From contig CAAEIM010000148.1 in the NCBI GenBank assembly GCA_900755995.1, positions 1 through 23,024 on the forward strand: 23,024 nt of DNA, written 5' to 3'. How positions within the stretch are numbered: the first letter of the stretch is position 1; every line of letters begins with the position of its first letter. This document shows, one piece after another, positions 1-6,215 of the stretch. The notes under the pieces are model-generated. The model saw only the letters and a list, made by a program, of their open reading frames with translations, made no database searches and was not told the origin of the DNA. The position numbers were made by a program, and so were the translations under genes. Origin of the DNA: Clostridia bacterium (GTDB taxonomy: Bacteria; Bacillota; Clostridia; Oscillospirales; Acutalibacteraceae).

Positions 1-149
1 GGTTCCCCACGAAAAACAGTACACTGTACTGTTTTTCTCCCCCTCCTGCGCTTGTTCAGGCAATGGGATTTCGCAGTCTGCGGACTGCGTGGTGGGGCGT
101 TGCCCCACCGCCCCACCGCCTTTTGTAAAAGGCGGGCGAAAACTTTTAG
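1..149 (+). repeat. Structured interspersed repeat, copy 1 (left end cut by window)
   Basis: A GC-rich stretch that recurs at 19573-19695 in the same orientation. It holds a series of hairpins: a perfect 12-bp stem with a 3-nt loop (11-22 with 26-37), a 7-bp stem (72-78 with 83-89) absent from copy 2, an 8-bp stem (91-98 with 102-109) and a 9-bp stem (116-124 with 127-135). It ends in the shared tail CGAAAACTTTTAG. It begins in what is, in copy 2, the right arm of a further hairpin, so the element continues past the window's left edge. It does not look coding: reading frames across it follow the hairpins and match no recognised protein. It is placed downstream of the khpA terminator. Function unknown. 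Confidence 0.85.
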
Positions 150-154
150 CCTGA

Positions 155-220
155 GCAGACAGTATGCTTAAAATCAAAACTTTATGTCCCGAAAATCAGT
201 TTTATATGGATACTGTCTGC
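155..220. repeat. 66-nt inverted-repeat element
   Basis: GCAGACAGTAT at 155-165 is perfectly inverted as ATACTGTCTGC at 210-220. A nested AAAACT/AGTTTT pair lies inside, which would extend a long hairpin or cruciform. It follows the 3' end of repeat copy 1 by a few bases but is not present after copy 2, so it is not part of the shared repeat. No transposase is nearby. It may be a small palindromic insertion or an RNA hairpin; no function can be assigned. Confidence 0.55.
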
Positions 221-266
221 ATCAAAAACTGTCCCGTGGCGGAAGTCATGGGTTATTTTTATTTAA

Positions 267-306
267 AAGTAAAAAAATAAAACCTCCGGCGATAGTCAGA
301 GGTTTT
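267..306 (-). terminator. Rho-independent terminator of the ylxM-ffh-rpsP-khpA operon
   Basis: Read on the minus strand, AAAACCTC and GAGGTTTT (306-299 with 286-279) form an 8-bp stem around a 12-nt loop. The following bases (278 downwards) read ATTTTTTT, a good U-tract. It lies about 20 bases past the khpA stop codon, so the operon very probably ends here. Confidence 0.8.
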
Positions 307-327
307 AAAATTATGCATTTTAAGTTA

Positions 328-561
328 TCAGTCGATTTCAACCATAATTCTTTCTTCGTAGCGAATAGCTGCACTACGGGCGATTGTGCGGATAGCCTTG
401 GCAATTCTGCCCTGCTTACCGATAATTCTGCCCATATCGCTTTCAGCCACAGAAATGTGATACACAATTATACCTTCTTCATTAGGTTCATCGGCAGTAA
501 CCTTTACAGCGTCGGGCTGATCAACAAGACCCTTTGCTATTACAGTGAGTAATTCCTGCAT
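328..561 (-). CDS. khpA: KhpA-type KH-domain RNA-binding protein
   Basis: A 77-residue single KH-domain protein of the KhpA/YlqC family, which binds RNA and in several Firmicutes pairs with KhpB (Jag/EloR) to influence small RNAs and cell elongation. The KH GxxG loop is visible as GKQG at residues 48-51, followed by the usual helix, and the length matches the family. The start at 561 is supported by an AAGGAA ribosome site about 8 bases upstream. It is the last gene of the ylxM-ffh-rpsP-khpA operon, 21 bases after rpsP, and is followed by a terminator. In many relatives rimM and trmD come next; here they do not. Cytoplasmic, RNA-associated. Identification is firm; the physiological role is inferred from the family. 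Confidence 0.93.
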   Translation of the reverse strand: MQELLTVIAKGLVDQPDAVKVTADEPNEEGIIVYHISVAESDMGRIIGKQGRIAKAIRTIARSAAIRYEERIMVEID

Positions 562-582
562 GATGTTTTCCTTTCGTGCTGA

Positions 583-828
583 TTATTCAATTACACCGTT
601 CTTCTTGAGAAGAGCCTTAACAGTATCAGTTGGCTGAGCACCGTTGGCAATCCACTTTTTAACAGCTTCTGCATCTACTTTAAACTCAGATGGCTTTTTG
701 AGAATATCATATGTTCCGATTTCCTCAATAAAACGTCCGTTTCTTGGATATCTTGAATCTGCTACTACAACTCTGTAAAAAGGTGCTTTCTTTGAACCCA
801 TTCTTCTAAGTCTGATTTTAACTGCCAT
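583..828 (-). CDS. rpsP: 30S ribosomal protein S16
   Basis: An 81-residue protein with the S16 N-terminal signature (MAVKIRLRRMGSKKAPFYR) and the RNGRFIEEIGTYD core. S16 binds 16S rRNA in the 30S body and is needed for early subunit assembly. The open frame continues upstream to 870, but the real start is 828: GGAGG lies 8 bases upstream and residue 1 begins the conserved family N-terminus. It lies 64 bases after ffh and 21 bases before khpA on the same strand, in the usual SRP/S16/KH order. Length and sequence are typical and nothing is odd. Confidence 0.97.
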   Translation of the reverse strand: MAVKIRLRRMGSKKAPFYRVVVADSRYPRNGRFIEEIGTYDILKKPSEFKVDAEAVKKWIANGAQPTDTVKALLKKNGVIE

Positions 829-892
829 TTTCTTTACCTCCATAAATTTACATAAATATATATTCACCAAAATATATTTGGTTGAATGTGAA

Positions 893-2266
893 TTAATTTT
901 TAGGCATATTATTCATCGGCATACCGCCAAGTCCGGGGAGCTTTTTAGATTTTCTCTTTTTGCCCTTAGTGCCCTTTGTTTTATTCTTAATCTGCTTCAT
1001 CATTTTCTGCATCTGCTCAAGCTGTTTGATGAGTCGGTTGACCTCCTCAACACTTCTGCCTGAACCGGCGGCAATTCTTCTTTTTCTTGACGGATTAAGC
1101 AGGGAAGGGTTTGACCTCTCCTCGGGAGTCATTGATAAAATAATAGCCTGCGTCCAGTCAATCTGCCTGTCGTCAATATTAATATTGTCGAGCTGATTGC
1201 TGATTCCGGGAATCTTTGCAAGTATTCCCTTGAGCGGACCCATTTTCTTAATTTGAGCAAACTGTTCATTGAGATCGTTGAAGTCGAACTTATTGCTCAT
1301 CATTTTTTTAGCCATTTCCTCGGCTTTGTCCTGGTCAATTTTGTTCTGTGCATCTTCAATAAGTGTAAGAACATCTCCCATTCCGAGAATACGGCTTGCC
1401 ATACGATCAGGGTGGAATACCTCAATATCCTCAAGCTTTTCGCCTGTACCTGCAAACTTAATAGGTTTGCCTGTTACAGCTTTAACCGAGAGAGCGGCGC
1501 CGCCTCTGGTGTCACCGTCAAGCTTTGTAAGAATTACGCCTGATATCTCAAGCTTTTCGTTAAATGACTTTGCTACATTTACTGCGTCCTGACCTGTCAT
1601 TGAATCGATAACAAGTAAAATCTCATCAGGCTCAACCTCAGCCTTGACCTTTTTCAGCTCATCCATAAGCTGTTCGTCAATGTGCAGACGACCTGCAGTA
1701 TCGAGAATTACTATGTCATTGCCATAGTCTTTTGCCTGCTTTATTGCCTCTTTTGCGGTTTTAACAGGATTTTGGGTGCCCCTTTCAAATACGGGAACTC
1801 CTGCGTTTGCGCCCACTACCTTCAACTGCTCGATTGCGGCAGGACGGTAAATATCACAGGCAACAAGCAAAGGACGGTGGTTTTGATTTTTAAGAATAAG
1901 AGAGAGCTTGCCTGCGTGAGTGGTTTTACCTGAACCCTGCAAGCCGCAGAGCATAATTACAGTAGGAGGTTTTGATGCAAATTCAAGTCTTGCGTTATCT
2001 CCGCCCATAAGTGCCGTAAGCTCTTCATCTACTATTTTAATAACCATCTGACCCGGAGTAAGGCTTTCCATTACATCCTGACCAACGGCTCTTTCTGTGA
2101 TTTTTGCTGTAAGCTCCTTTGCTACCTTGTAGTTTACATCAGCCTCAAGCAAAGCAAGTCTGACTTCACGCATAGCTTCCTTAACATCATTTTCGGTGAG
2201 CTTACCTTTGTTTTTTAATTTTTTAAAAGCGTTGCTGAGCTTTTCTGAAAGTCCTTCAAAAGCCAT
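893..2266 (-). CDS. ffh: Signal recognition particle protein Ffh (SRP54)
   Basis: A 457-residue SRP GTPase that binds signal sequences of nascent membrane and secreted proteins together with SRP RNA and docks with FtsY at the membrane. An N-terminal helical bundle (about 1-90) precedes the NG domain with the P-loop GLQGSGKTT (108-116), DTAGR (189-193) and TKLDGDTRGG (247-256). The methionine-rich M domain runs from about 300 to the end and is followed by a lysine-rich, GxP-containing tail. GGAG sits 8 bases before the start codon. It is 12 bases downstream of ylxM, whose product modulates SRP in this gene order. Length and motifs are canonical. Confidence 0.97.
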   Translation of the reverse strand: MAFEGLSEKLSNAFKKLKNKGKLTENDVKEAMREVRLALLEADVNYKVAKELTAKITERAVGQDVMESLTPGQMVIKIVDEELTALMGGDNARLEFASKPPTVIMLCGLQGSGKTTHAGKLSLILKNQNHRPLLVACDIYRPAAIEQLKVVGANAGVPVFERGTQNPVKTAKEAIKQAKDYGNDIVILDTAGRLHIDEQLMDELKKVKAEVEPDEILLVIDSMTGQDAVNVAKSFNEKLEISGVILTKLDGDTRGGAALSVKAVTGKPIKFAGTGEKLEDIEVFHPDRMASRILGMGDVLTLIEDAQNKIDQDKAEEMAKKMMSNKFDFNDLNEQFAQIKKMGPLKGILAKIPGISNQLDNINIDDRQIDWTQAIILSMTPEERSNPSLLNPSRKRRIAAGSGRSVEEVNRLIKQLEQMQKMMKQIKNKTKGTKGKKRKSKKLPGLGGMPMNNMPKN

Positions 2267-2278
2267 AATTACACTCCT

Positions 2279-2629
2279 TTATTCTTTGAGTGCGCTTGCT
2301 GTACGATTTATTTCGAGTGCAAGCTTTTTGTTCGTATCATCAGCAGAGTTTTTGTAAATTTGCTCGGAAAGAGATGAGATTTTGTCAAGTCCGCTTTCCA
2401 GTTGAACAAATCTTTTGAAAAGCCCAAGCTTTTGCTCAAGCTCAAAAAGCCGTTCTTCACTGCGCTTTATGCTGTCACGCACTCCCTGACGGGTAATGCC
2501 TGTCTGAGCAGCAATTTCAGAGAGCGACAGGTCTTCATTATAATACAGGTCAACTGCCTGTCTGCAAGAGGGTTTGAGCAGTTCGCCGTAGAAATCAAAC
2601 AGTAAAGATACCTCTACATTTTTTTCCAT
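2279..2629 (-). CDS. ylxM: YlxM-family SRP-associated helix-turn-helix protein
   Basis: A 116-residue protein of the YlxM/p13 family, encoded directly upstream of ffh in Firmicutes and reported to act with the SRP. A sigma-factor-like helix-turn-helix occupies about residues 33-57 (SLSEIAAQTGITRQGVRDSI), followed by a charged helical region. The frame is open to 2716, but ATG at 2629 is preferred: AGGAG lies 9 bases upstream and MEKNVEVSLLFDFY is the usual family start. The longer form would begin inside the promoter. First gene of the operon. The HTH may bind RNA/SRP components or DNA; the sequence alone does not decide. Confidence 0.92.
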   Translation of the reverse strand: MEKNVEVSLLFDFYGELLKPSCRQAVDLYYNEDLSLSEIAAQTGITRQGVRDSIKRSEERLFELEQKLGLFKRFVQLESGLDKISSLSEQIYKNSADDTNKKLALEINRTASALKE

Positions 2630-2677
2630 ATTCGGTCGCTCCTGCCTGTGTAAAATTTGCTCCGGTTTTGCCGATGA

Positions 2678-2700
2678 GTGTAAAGCTGTTTTCTTTACAC
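2678..2700 (-). promoter_or_regulatory. 5'-terminal leader hairpin of the ylxM operon
   Basis: On the minus strand GTGTAAAG (2700-2693) pairs perfectly with CTTTACAC (2685-2678) around a 7-nt loop. It falls at the predicted transcription start about 7 bases after the -10 box, so the mRNA would begin in this stem. Such 5' stems often protect mRNA from 5'-end-dependent decay; that role is inference. Confidence 0.45.
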
Positions 2701-2707
2701 CTGAGTT

Positions 2708-2736
2708 ATTATACACTATTAACGTGTTTTTGTCAA
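2708..2736 (-). promoter_or_regulatory. Consensus sigma-A promoter for ylxM-ffh-rpsP-khpA
   Basis: Minus strand: -35 TTGACA (2736-2731), a 17-base spacer, -10 TATAAT (2713-2708). Both hexamers match the consensus exactly. The start of transcription should lie near 2701, giving a leader of about 70 bases before ylxM. Confidence 0.88.
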
Positions 2737-2876
2737 GCAGAGAAAAATGTCTTTAAAATTTAAGGCAAAATAGCACAAATCACAACCCTGTTATCGGCTA
2801 AATACCTGACATAATTAACAAAAATTAAAATTTTAGTAAAAAAAACTAAATTTTATAAGTTTTTTACTTAATATTG

Positions 2877-2885
2877 TGTTATAAT
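2877..2885 (+). promoter_or_regulatory. Extended -10 promoter of the phoH operon
   Basis: TGTTATAAT gives a TGn extension and a perfect -10 box at 2880-2885. No good -35 hexamer sits 16-18 bases upstream, as is common for extended -10 promoters. Transcription should start near 2892. This places the only upstream in-frame TTG codon (2874) outside the transcript, which matters for choosing the phoH start. An AT-rich imperfect inverted repeat (about 2826-2855) lies just upstream. Confidence 0.6.
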
Positions 2886-2918
2886 TTAAATATAAATTTT
2901 GCATTTCAGGGATTTGAT

Positions 2919-3887
2919 ATTACGGAGCAAATAATTAATATTGACAGAATGGAAAATGCCGTTGCACTTTTTGGCAGTTTTGACGAAAATATTAAATTGC
3001 TTGAAAAAGAGTTTGCGGTAAAGGTTGTCTGTCGTGACAGTGAATTAAAAATAGATGGCGAAGCAGAAAATGTTTCAAAAGCAGGTAAGACTATAGAAAG
3101 CCTGCTTCAGTTAATCAACAGAGGAGAGGCGCTTTCTGAGCAGAATGTCCGCTATTGTATTTCTCTTGTAAACGAAGGCAGCGAAGACAAAATAGAGCAG
3201 CTTGCAGGTGACTGTATTTGTATCACCTCAAAAGGCAAACCTATAAAGCCAAAGACTATTGGGCAAAAAAGGTATTGCTCTGCAATCGCAGACAACACTA
3301 TTACTATCGGCGTCGGTCCTGCCGGCACGGGCAAAACCTATCTTGCCGTAGCTATGGCTGTAACGGCTTTTCGCAGTAAACAGGTAAACAGGATTATTCT
3401 TACCAGACCTGCTGTTGAAGCAGGTGAAAAGCTCGGCTTTCTGCCCGGTGACCTTCAAAGCAAGGTTGACCCATATTTGCGTCCGTTATATGACGCATTG
3501 TTTGATATGCTCGGTGCGGAAACCTATCAAAAATATGCCGAGCGAGGCAATATTGAAGTTGCGCCGCTTGCTTATATGCGAGGAAGAACCCTTGACGGCA
3601 GCTTTATTATTCTTGATGAAGCGCAAAACACCACAGGTGAGCAGATGAAAATGTTTTTAACCCGCCTTGGTTTTAACTCCAAAATGGTAATTACAGGCGA
3701 TATTACTCAGATTGATTTGCCGAGGGGCACAAGAAGCGGTCTTAAAGACTGCGTAAAAATTCTGAGAAATATTGACGGCATAAGCTGCTGCCATTTTGAC
3801 GAAAAGGATGTTGTGCGCCACAAGCTTGTTCAGGATATAATTAAGGCTTATGCAAAATTTGAAAGCGGTAAAGAGCGAAATAATTAA
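2919..3887 (+). CDS. phoH: PhoH-family P-loop ATPase, probable AUU start
   Basis: PhoH-type nucleotide-binding protein, an ATPase linked by its gene neighbourhood to ribosome and RNA metabolism. Numbered from 2919 (322 residues): an N-terminal KH-like region (about 1-110), Walker A GPAGTGKT (133-140) and Walker B SFIILDEAQN (228-237). The start is unusual. Homology points to the codon at 2919, which is ATT: the following TEQIINIDRMENAVALFG matches the usual family N-terminus, and AGGG lies 7 bases upstream. The in-frame TTG at 2874 overlaps the -10 box and cannot be in the transcript. The first in-frame ATG (2949) has no ribosome site and would shorten the protein to 312 residues. First gene of phoH-ybeY-dgkA-era-yqzL-recO. 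Product is sure; start is inferred. Confidence 0.9.
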   Translation: MTEQIINIDRMENAVALFGSFDENIKLLEKEFAVKVVCRDSELKIDGEAENVSKAGKTIESLLQLINRGEALSEQNVRYCISLVNEGSEDKIEQLAGDCICITSKGKPIKPKTIGQKRYCSAIADNTITIGVGPAGTGKTYLAVAMAVTAFRSKQVNRIILTRPAVEAGEKLGFLPGDLQSKVDPYLRPLYDALFDMLGAETYQKYAERGNIEVAPLAYMRGRTLDGSFIILDEAQNTTGEQMKMFLTRLGFNSKMVITGDITQIDLPRGTRSGLKDCVKILRNIDGISCCHFDEKDVVRHKLVQDIIKAYAKFESGKERNN

Positions 3888-3922
3888 ATTAATAAAAAAT
3901 AATACGGAAGGATTTGAGTAAA

Positions 3923-4435
3923 ATGCCGGAGAACAAAATCAGAGTAGTAATTACAAACAAACAAAAAACTGTTAAAATTCCAACAGGTATCCGAATGCTT
4001 GTCAGACGCTGCTGTAACGCCGTATTAAAACTTGAAAAATTTGAAGGACCTGCTGAAATCAGCGTAACATTTGTTGATAATGCGCAGATAAAGGAGCTTA
4101 ACAAGCAGTACAGAGATAAGGATATTGAAACCGATGTTCTTTCTTTCCCAATGGGTGAGAACGGAGTGTATGATAAGGATATTCAGACAGGTGCGCAGAT
4201 TTTGGGTGATGTAGTTATCTCTATGGAAAAAGCAAGAGATCAGGCGGAGCTTTACGGTCACAGCTTTCAGCGTGAGGTGGGTTACCTAACTGCCCACAGT
4301 GTTCTTCATCTTCTGGGCTATGATCATATTGACAATATAGAGAGAGTTCATATGCGTGAGAAGGAAGAGCTTATTATGGAGCAGCTCGGACTTCCTGCAT
4401 CCTCAAGCTACATAGTTGATGACGATATGGCTTGA
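3923..4435 (+). CDS. ybeY: Endoribonuclease YbeY (16S rRNA maturation)
   Basis: A 170-residue UPF0054 metalloprotein that takes part in 16S rRNA 3'-end processing and 70S quality control. The zinc-binding HxxxHxxxxxH motif is present as HSVLHLLGYDH (His125, His129, His135). The residue after the first His is Ser, where Gly is more common. ETDVLSFP (69-76) is another family signature. The ATG at 3923 has AAGGA 10 bases upstream; a TTG nine bases earlier is too close to that site. It follows phoH by 35 bases and precedes the kinase by 6, as in other Firmicutes. Cytoplasmic. Confidence 0.95.
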   Translation: MPENKIRVVITNKQKTVKIPTGIRMLVRRCCNAVLKLEKFEGPAEISVTFVDNAQIKELNKQYRDKDIETDVLSFPMGENGVYDKDIQTGAQILGDVVISMEKARDQAELYGHSFQREVGYLTAHSVLHLLGYDHIDNIERVHMREKEELIMEQLGLPASSSYIVDDDMA

Positions 4436-4441
4436 TTAATT

Positions 4442-4924
4442 ATGAAAAAACAGATTTTCGGCTTTAAATGTGCATTCAAAGGTATTTTAAATACTATAAA
4501 GAGCGAGTCGCATATGAGATTTCATATTGTGGCTGGAATTTATGTTATGGTGTTTTCACTGTTCTATTCCTTTTCAGCCGCACAGTACGGAGTACTTGTG
4601 CTTATTATAGCACTCGTTATGGCTCTTGAAACAGTAAATACCTGTATAGAGGAGTTGTGCGACCTTGTTGCGGAAGGATATGAGCCTTTGGTAAAATTTG
4701 CAAAGGATGCAGCAGCAGGCGCAGTGCTTCTGGCTGCTCTTGGCGCTGTGGCGATAGCGGCTGTTTTCTTTCTGGATTTTGATGTTATATGCAGGATAAT
4801 CAGTTTTTTTGCCGAAAATTTAATTTACCTTTTAATATTATTGGTTTCAGCGGTGATTTCTGTAGTTTTTATTGTGCTCGGTCCGGTTGGAATCAAGGAA
4901 AAGCTTATTAAATTTAAAAAATAA
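4442..4924 (+). CDS. dgkA: DgkA-family undecaprenol/diacylglycerol kinase, C-terminally extended
   Basis: A 160-residue integral membrane lipid kinase. Gram-positive DgkA homologues mostly phosphorylate undecaprenol, recycling the lipid carrier used for peptidoglycan and polysaccharides. The family core is clear: ALETVNTCIEELCDL (61-75) with the catalytic glutamate and ExxN pattern, and the conserved FAKDAAAGAVLL (86-97). Membrane segments lie at about 27-48, 50-66 and 90-112. A further one at about 127-147 sits in an extension of roughly 30-40 residues beyond the usual 120-130, ending in a lysine-rich tail. No clear ribosome site precedes ATG 4442, so translation may be coupled to ybeY, which stops 6 bases earlier. 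A terminator-like hairpin follows. The lipid substrate is inferred. Confidence 0.88.
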   Translation: MKKQIFGFKCAFKGILNTIKSESHMRFHIVAGIYVMVFSLFYSFSAAQYGVLVLIIALVMALETVNTCIEELCDLVAEGYEPLVKFAKDAAAGAVLLAALGAVAIAAVFFLDFDVICRIISFFAENLIYLLILLVSAVISVVFIVLGPVGIKEKLIKFKK

Positions 4925-4934
4925 AAGTCAGATA

Positions 4935-4968
4935 AGGGGTAATGCTTTGTGCTTGCCCCTGATTTTTT
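4935..4968 (+). terminator. Intrinsic terminator or attenuator between dgkA and era
   Basis: GGGG at 4936-4939 pairs with CCCC at 4956-4959, extended through TAA/TTG and GC/GC with one bulged T to a stem of 9-10 bp around TTTGT, then GATTTTTT at 4961-4968. It has the form of a rho-independent terminator. It ends only 6 bases before the era ribosome site, inside what is normally one operon, so it may be partial or regulated. Confidence 0.65.
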
Positions 4969-4983
4969 CAAATGGAGGAATAA

Positions 4984-5892
4984 ATGAACAAGAATGATAA
5001 ATCAGCGTTTATTGCAATAGTTGGCAGACCGAATGTAGGTAAAAGCACAATTTTAAACAGACTTCTCGGCACAAAAATTGCAATCGTTTCAAGCAAGCCC
5101 CAGACCACCAGAAACAGAATTACAGGTGTGCTTACTCAGGGAGAGTATCAGCTCGTTTTCTTTGATACTCCGGGTATGCATAAACCCAAAAATTCACTCG
5201 GAAAATATATGGTGCGTTCTGTAAATGAATCGGTGGGCGGCGTTGATTGCTGTATGCTTGTGGTTGAGGCGGACAAAAGCCCTGCGCAGACTGAGCTGGA
5301 TTTCATCGAAAAATTTAAGGCTCTCAAAATGCCTGCAATCCTCGTAATCAATAAAATTGATATGATTAAGGATAAAGAAATTTTGATGAAGCAAATTCTT
5401 GAGTACAGCAGGCTCTACGACTTTGACGCCATTGTACCTGTAAGTGCAAGCGACGGCAACGGTATGAACGAGCTGCTTGACGAGCTTAAAAAGCAGGCGA
5501 GCGACTGCGGACATTTCTTTGATGATGATACTCTTACCGACCAGCCGGAAAGGGTGATTGTTGCCGAAATTATCAGAGAAAAAATTCTGCGCCTTTGCAA
5601 TGACGAAATTCCTCACGGAACAGCCGTTGTTATTGAAAAAATGAAAACCAGAGAAAACGGCATACTTGACGTTGACGCCACTGTTTTTTGCGAGAAAGAG
5701 TCGCATAAGCGTATTCTGATTGGCAAAAGCGGCGCAATGCTAAAGAAAATCAGTACATTTGCAAGGCAGGACATAGAAAAGTTTTTTGACTGCAAGGTCT
5801 TTTTGCAAGTGTGGATTAAGGTTAAAGAGGACTGGAGAAACCGTGCTCAGCTTTTGCATAATTTTGGCTTTGATGAAAAGAACTTTGACTAA
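4984..5892 (+). CDS. era: GTPase Era
   Basis: A 302-residue GTPase that binds the 3' end of 16S rRNA and assists 30S assembly. The G domain has GRPNVGKS (14-21), DTPG (61-64), NKID (123-126) and a SAS motif near residue 155. The C-terminal KH domain contains GKSG at 247-250 and the WIKVKEDWRN region near the end. ATG 4984 has GGAGG 5 bases upstream. It lies 59 bases after dgkA, with a terminator-like hairpin between; the cdd gene found between them in Bacillus is absent. Motifs and length are canonical. Confidence 0.97.
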   Translation: MNKNDKSAFIAIVGRPNVGKSTILNRLLGTKIAIVSSKPQTTRNRITGVLTQGEYQLVFFDTPGMHKPKNSLGKYMVRSVNESVGGVDCCMLVVEADKSPAQTELDFIEKFKALKMPAILVINKIDMIKDKEILMKQILEYSRLYDFDAIVPVSASDGNGMNELLDELKKQASDCGHFFDDDTLTDQPERVIVAEIIREKILRLCNDEIPHGTAVVIEKMKTRENGILDVDATVFCEKESHKRILIGKSGAMLKKISTFARQDIEKFFDCKVFLQVWIKVKEDWRNRAQLLHNFGFDEKNFD

Positions 5893-5916
5893 GCGCTGAC
5901 TGTACCATAATTTTAC

Positions 5917-5998
5917 TTTAAGGAAGCACTGATTAAATCGTTTGCATATATTGCGCCGTCAGATTTTGCGCCGGTCTGTCCAAAAAAAGTTCCTTAAA
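5917..5998. repeat. 82-bp element with 9-bp terminal inverted repeats (MITE-like)
   Basis: TTTAAGGAA (5917-5925) is perfectly inverted as TTCCTTAAA (5990-5998). Inside, TTGCGCCG occurs twice, 16 bases apart (5951-5958 and 5967-5974). It fills most of the 149-base gap between era and the YqzL-like gene, where relatives are usually tightly spaced. The shape fits a small non-autonomous insertion or a long-range RNA stem. No target duplication is evident. Confidence 0.45.
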
Positions 5999-6041
5999 TA
6001 TTAACGCCTTTATCGGGCAAGATAACAGCGGAGGTGTTAAT

Positions 6042-6215
6042 ATGGACGAATGGTATATGTGGCAGTCATTCTTCACAACAGGCAGCGTGATTGATTATCT
6101 GAAATATAAAAGCATTCAGGATGCAAAGGATACGGGCGCTGATACTATTCTCAGGGAGGAAACCGATGAAATTCCGGACGATGGGGCTGATAGTAAAAGA
6201 GCAAAATATAGGTGA
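6042..6215 (+). CDS. yqzL: YqzL-like small protein between era and recO
   Basis: A 57-residue open frame starting MDEWYMWQSFFTTGSVIDYL, with an ideal GGAGG site 7 bases upstream. The N-terminal pattern (Trp, aromatic residues, F-x-x-TGS-x-x-YL) and the position between era and recO match the YqzL family of Firmicutes, whose members are about 45-60 residues and have no established function. The rest is acidic, with a basic end. Its last 50 bases overlap recO in another frame, so the recO ribosome site lies inside this gene and the two are probably translationally coupled. Family membership rests on pattern and synteny. Confidence 0.78.
   Translation: MDEWYMWQSFFTTGSVIDYLKYKSIQDAKDTGADTILREETDEIPDDGADSKRAKYR

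Noticed and set aside
184..552. 122-residue plus-strand open frame
   Set aside because: It lies antisense to khpA and through its terminator; its sequence is low in recognisable domains, and khpA on the other strand is well supported.
2826..2855. AT-rich imperfect inverted repeat upstream of the phoH promoter
   Set aside because: Could be an operator, but it is nearly all A and T with a bulge, and such pairings are expected by chance in this composition.
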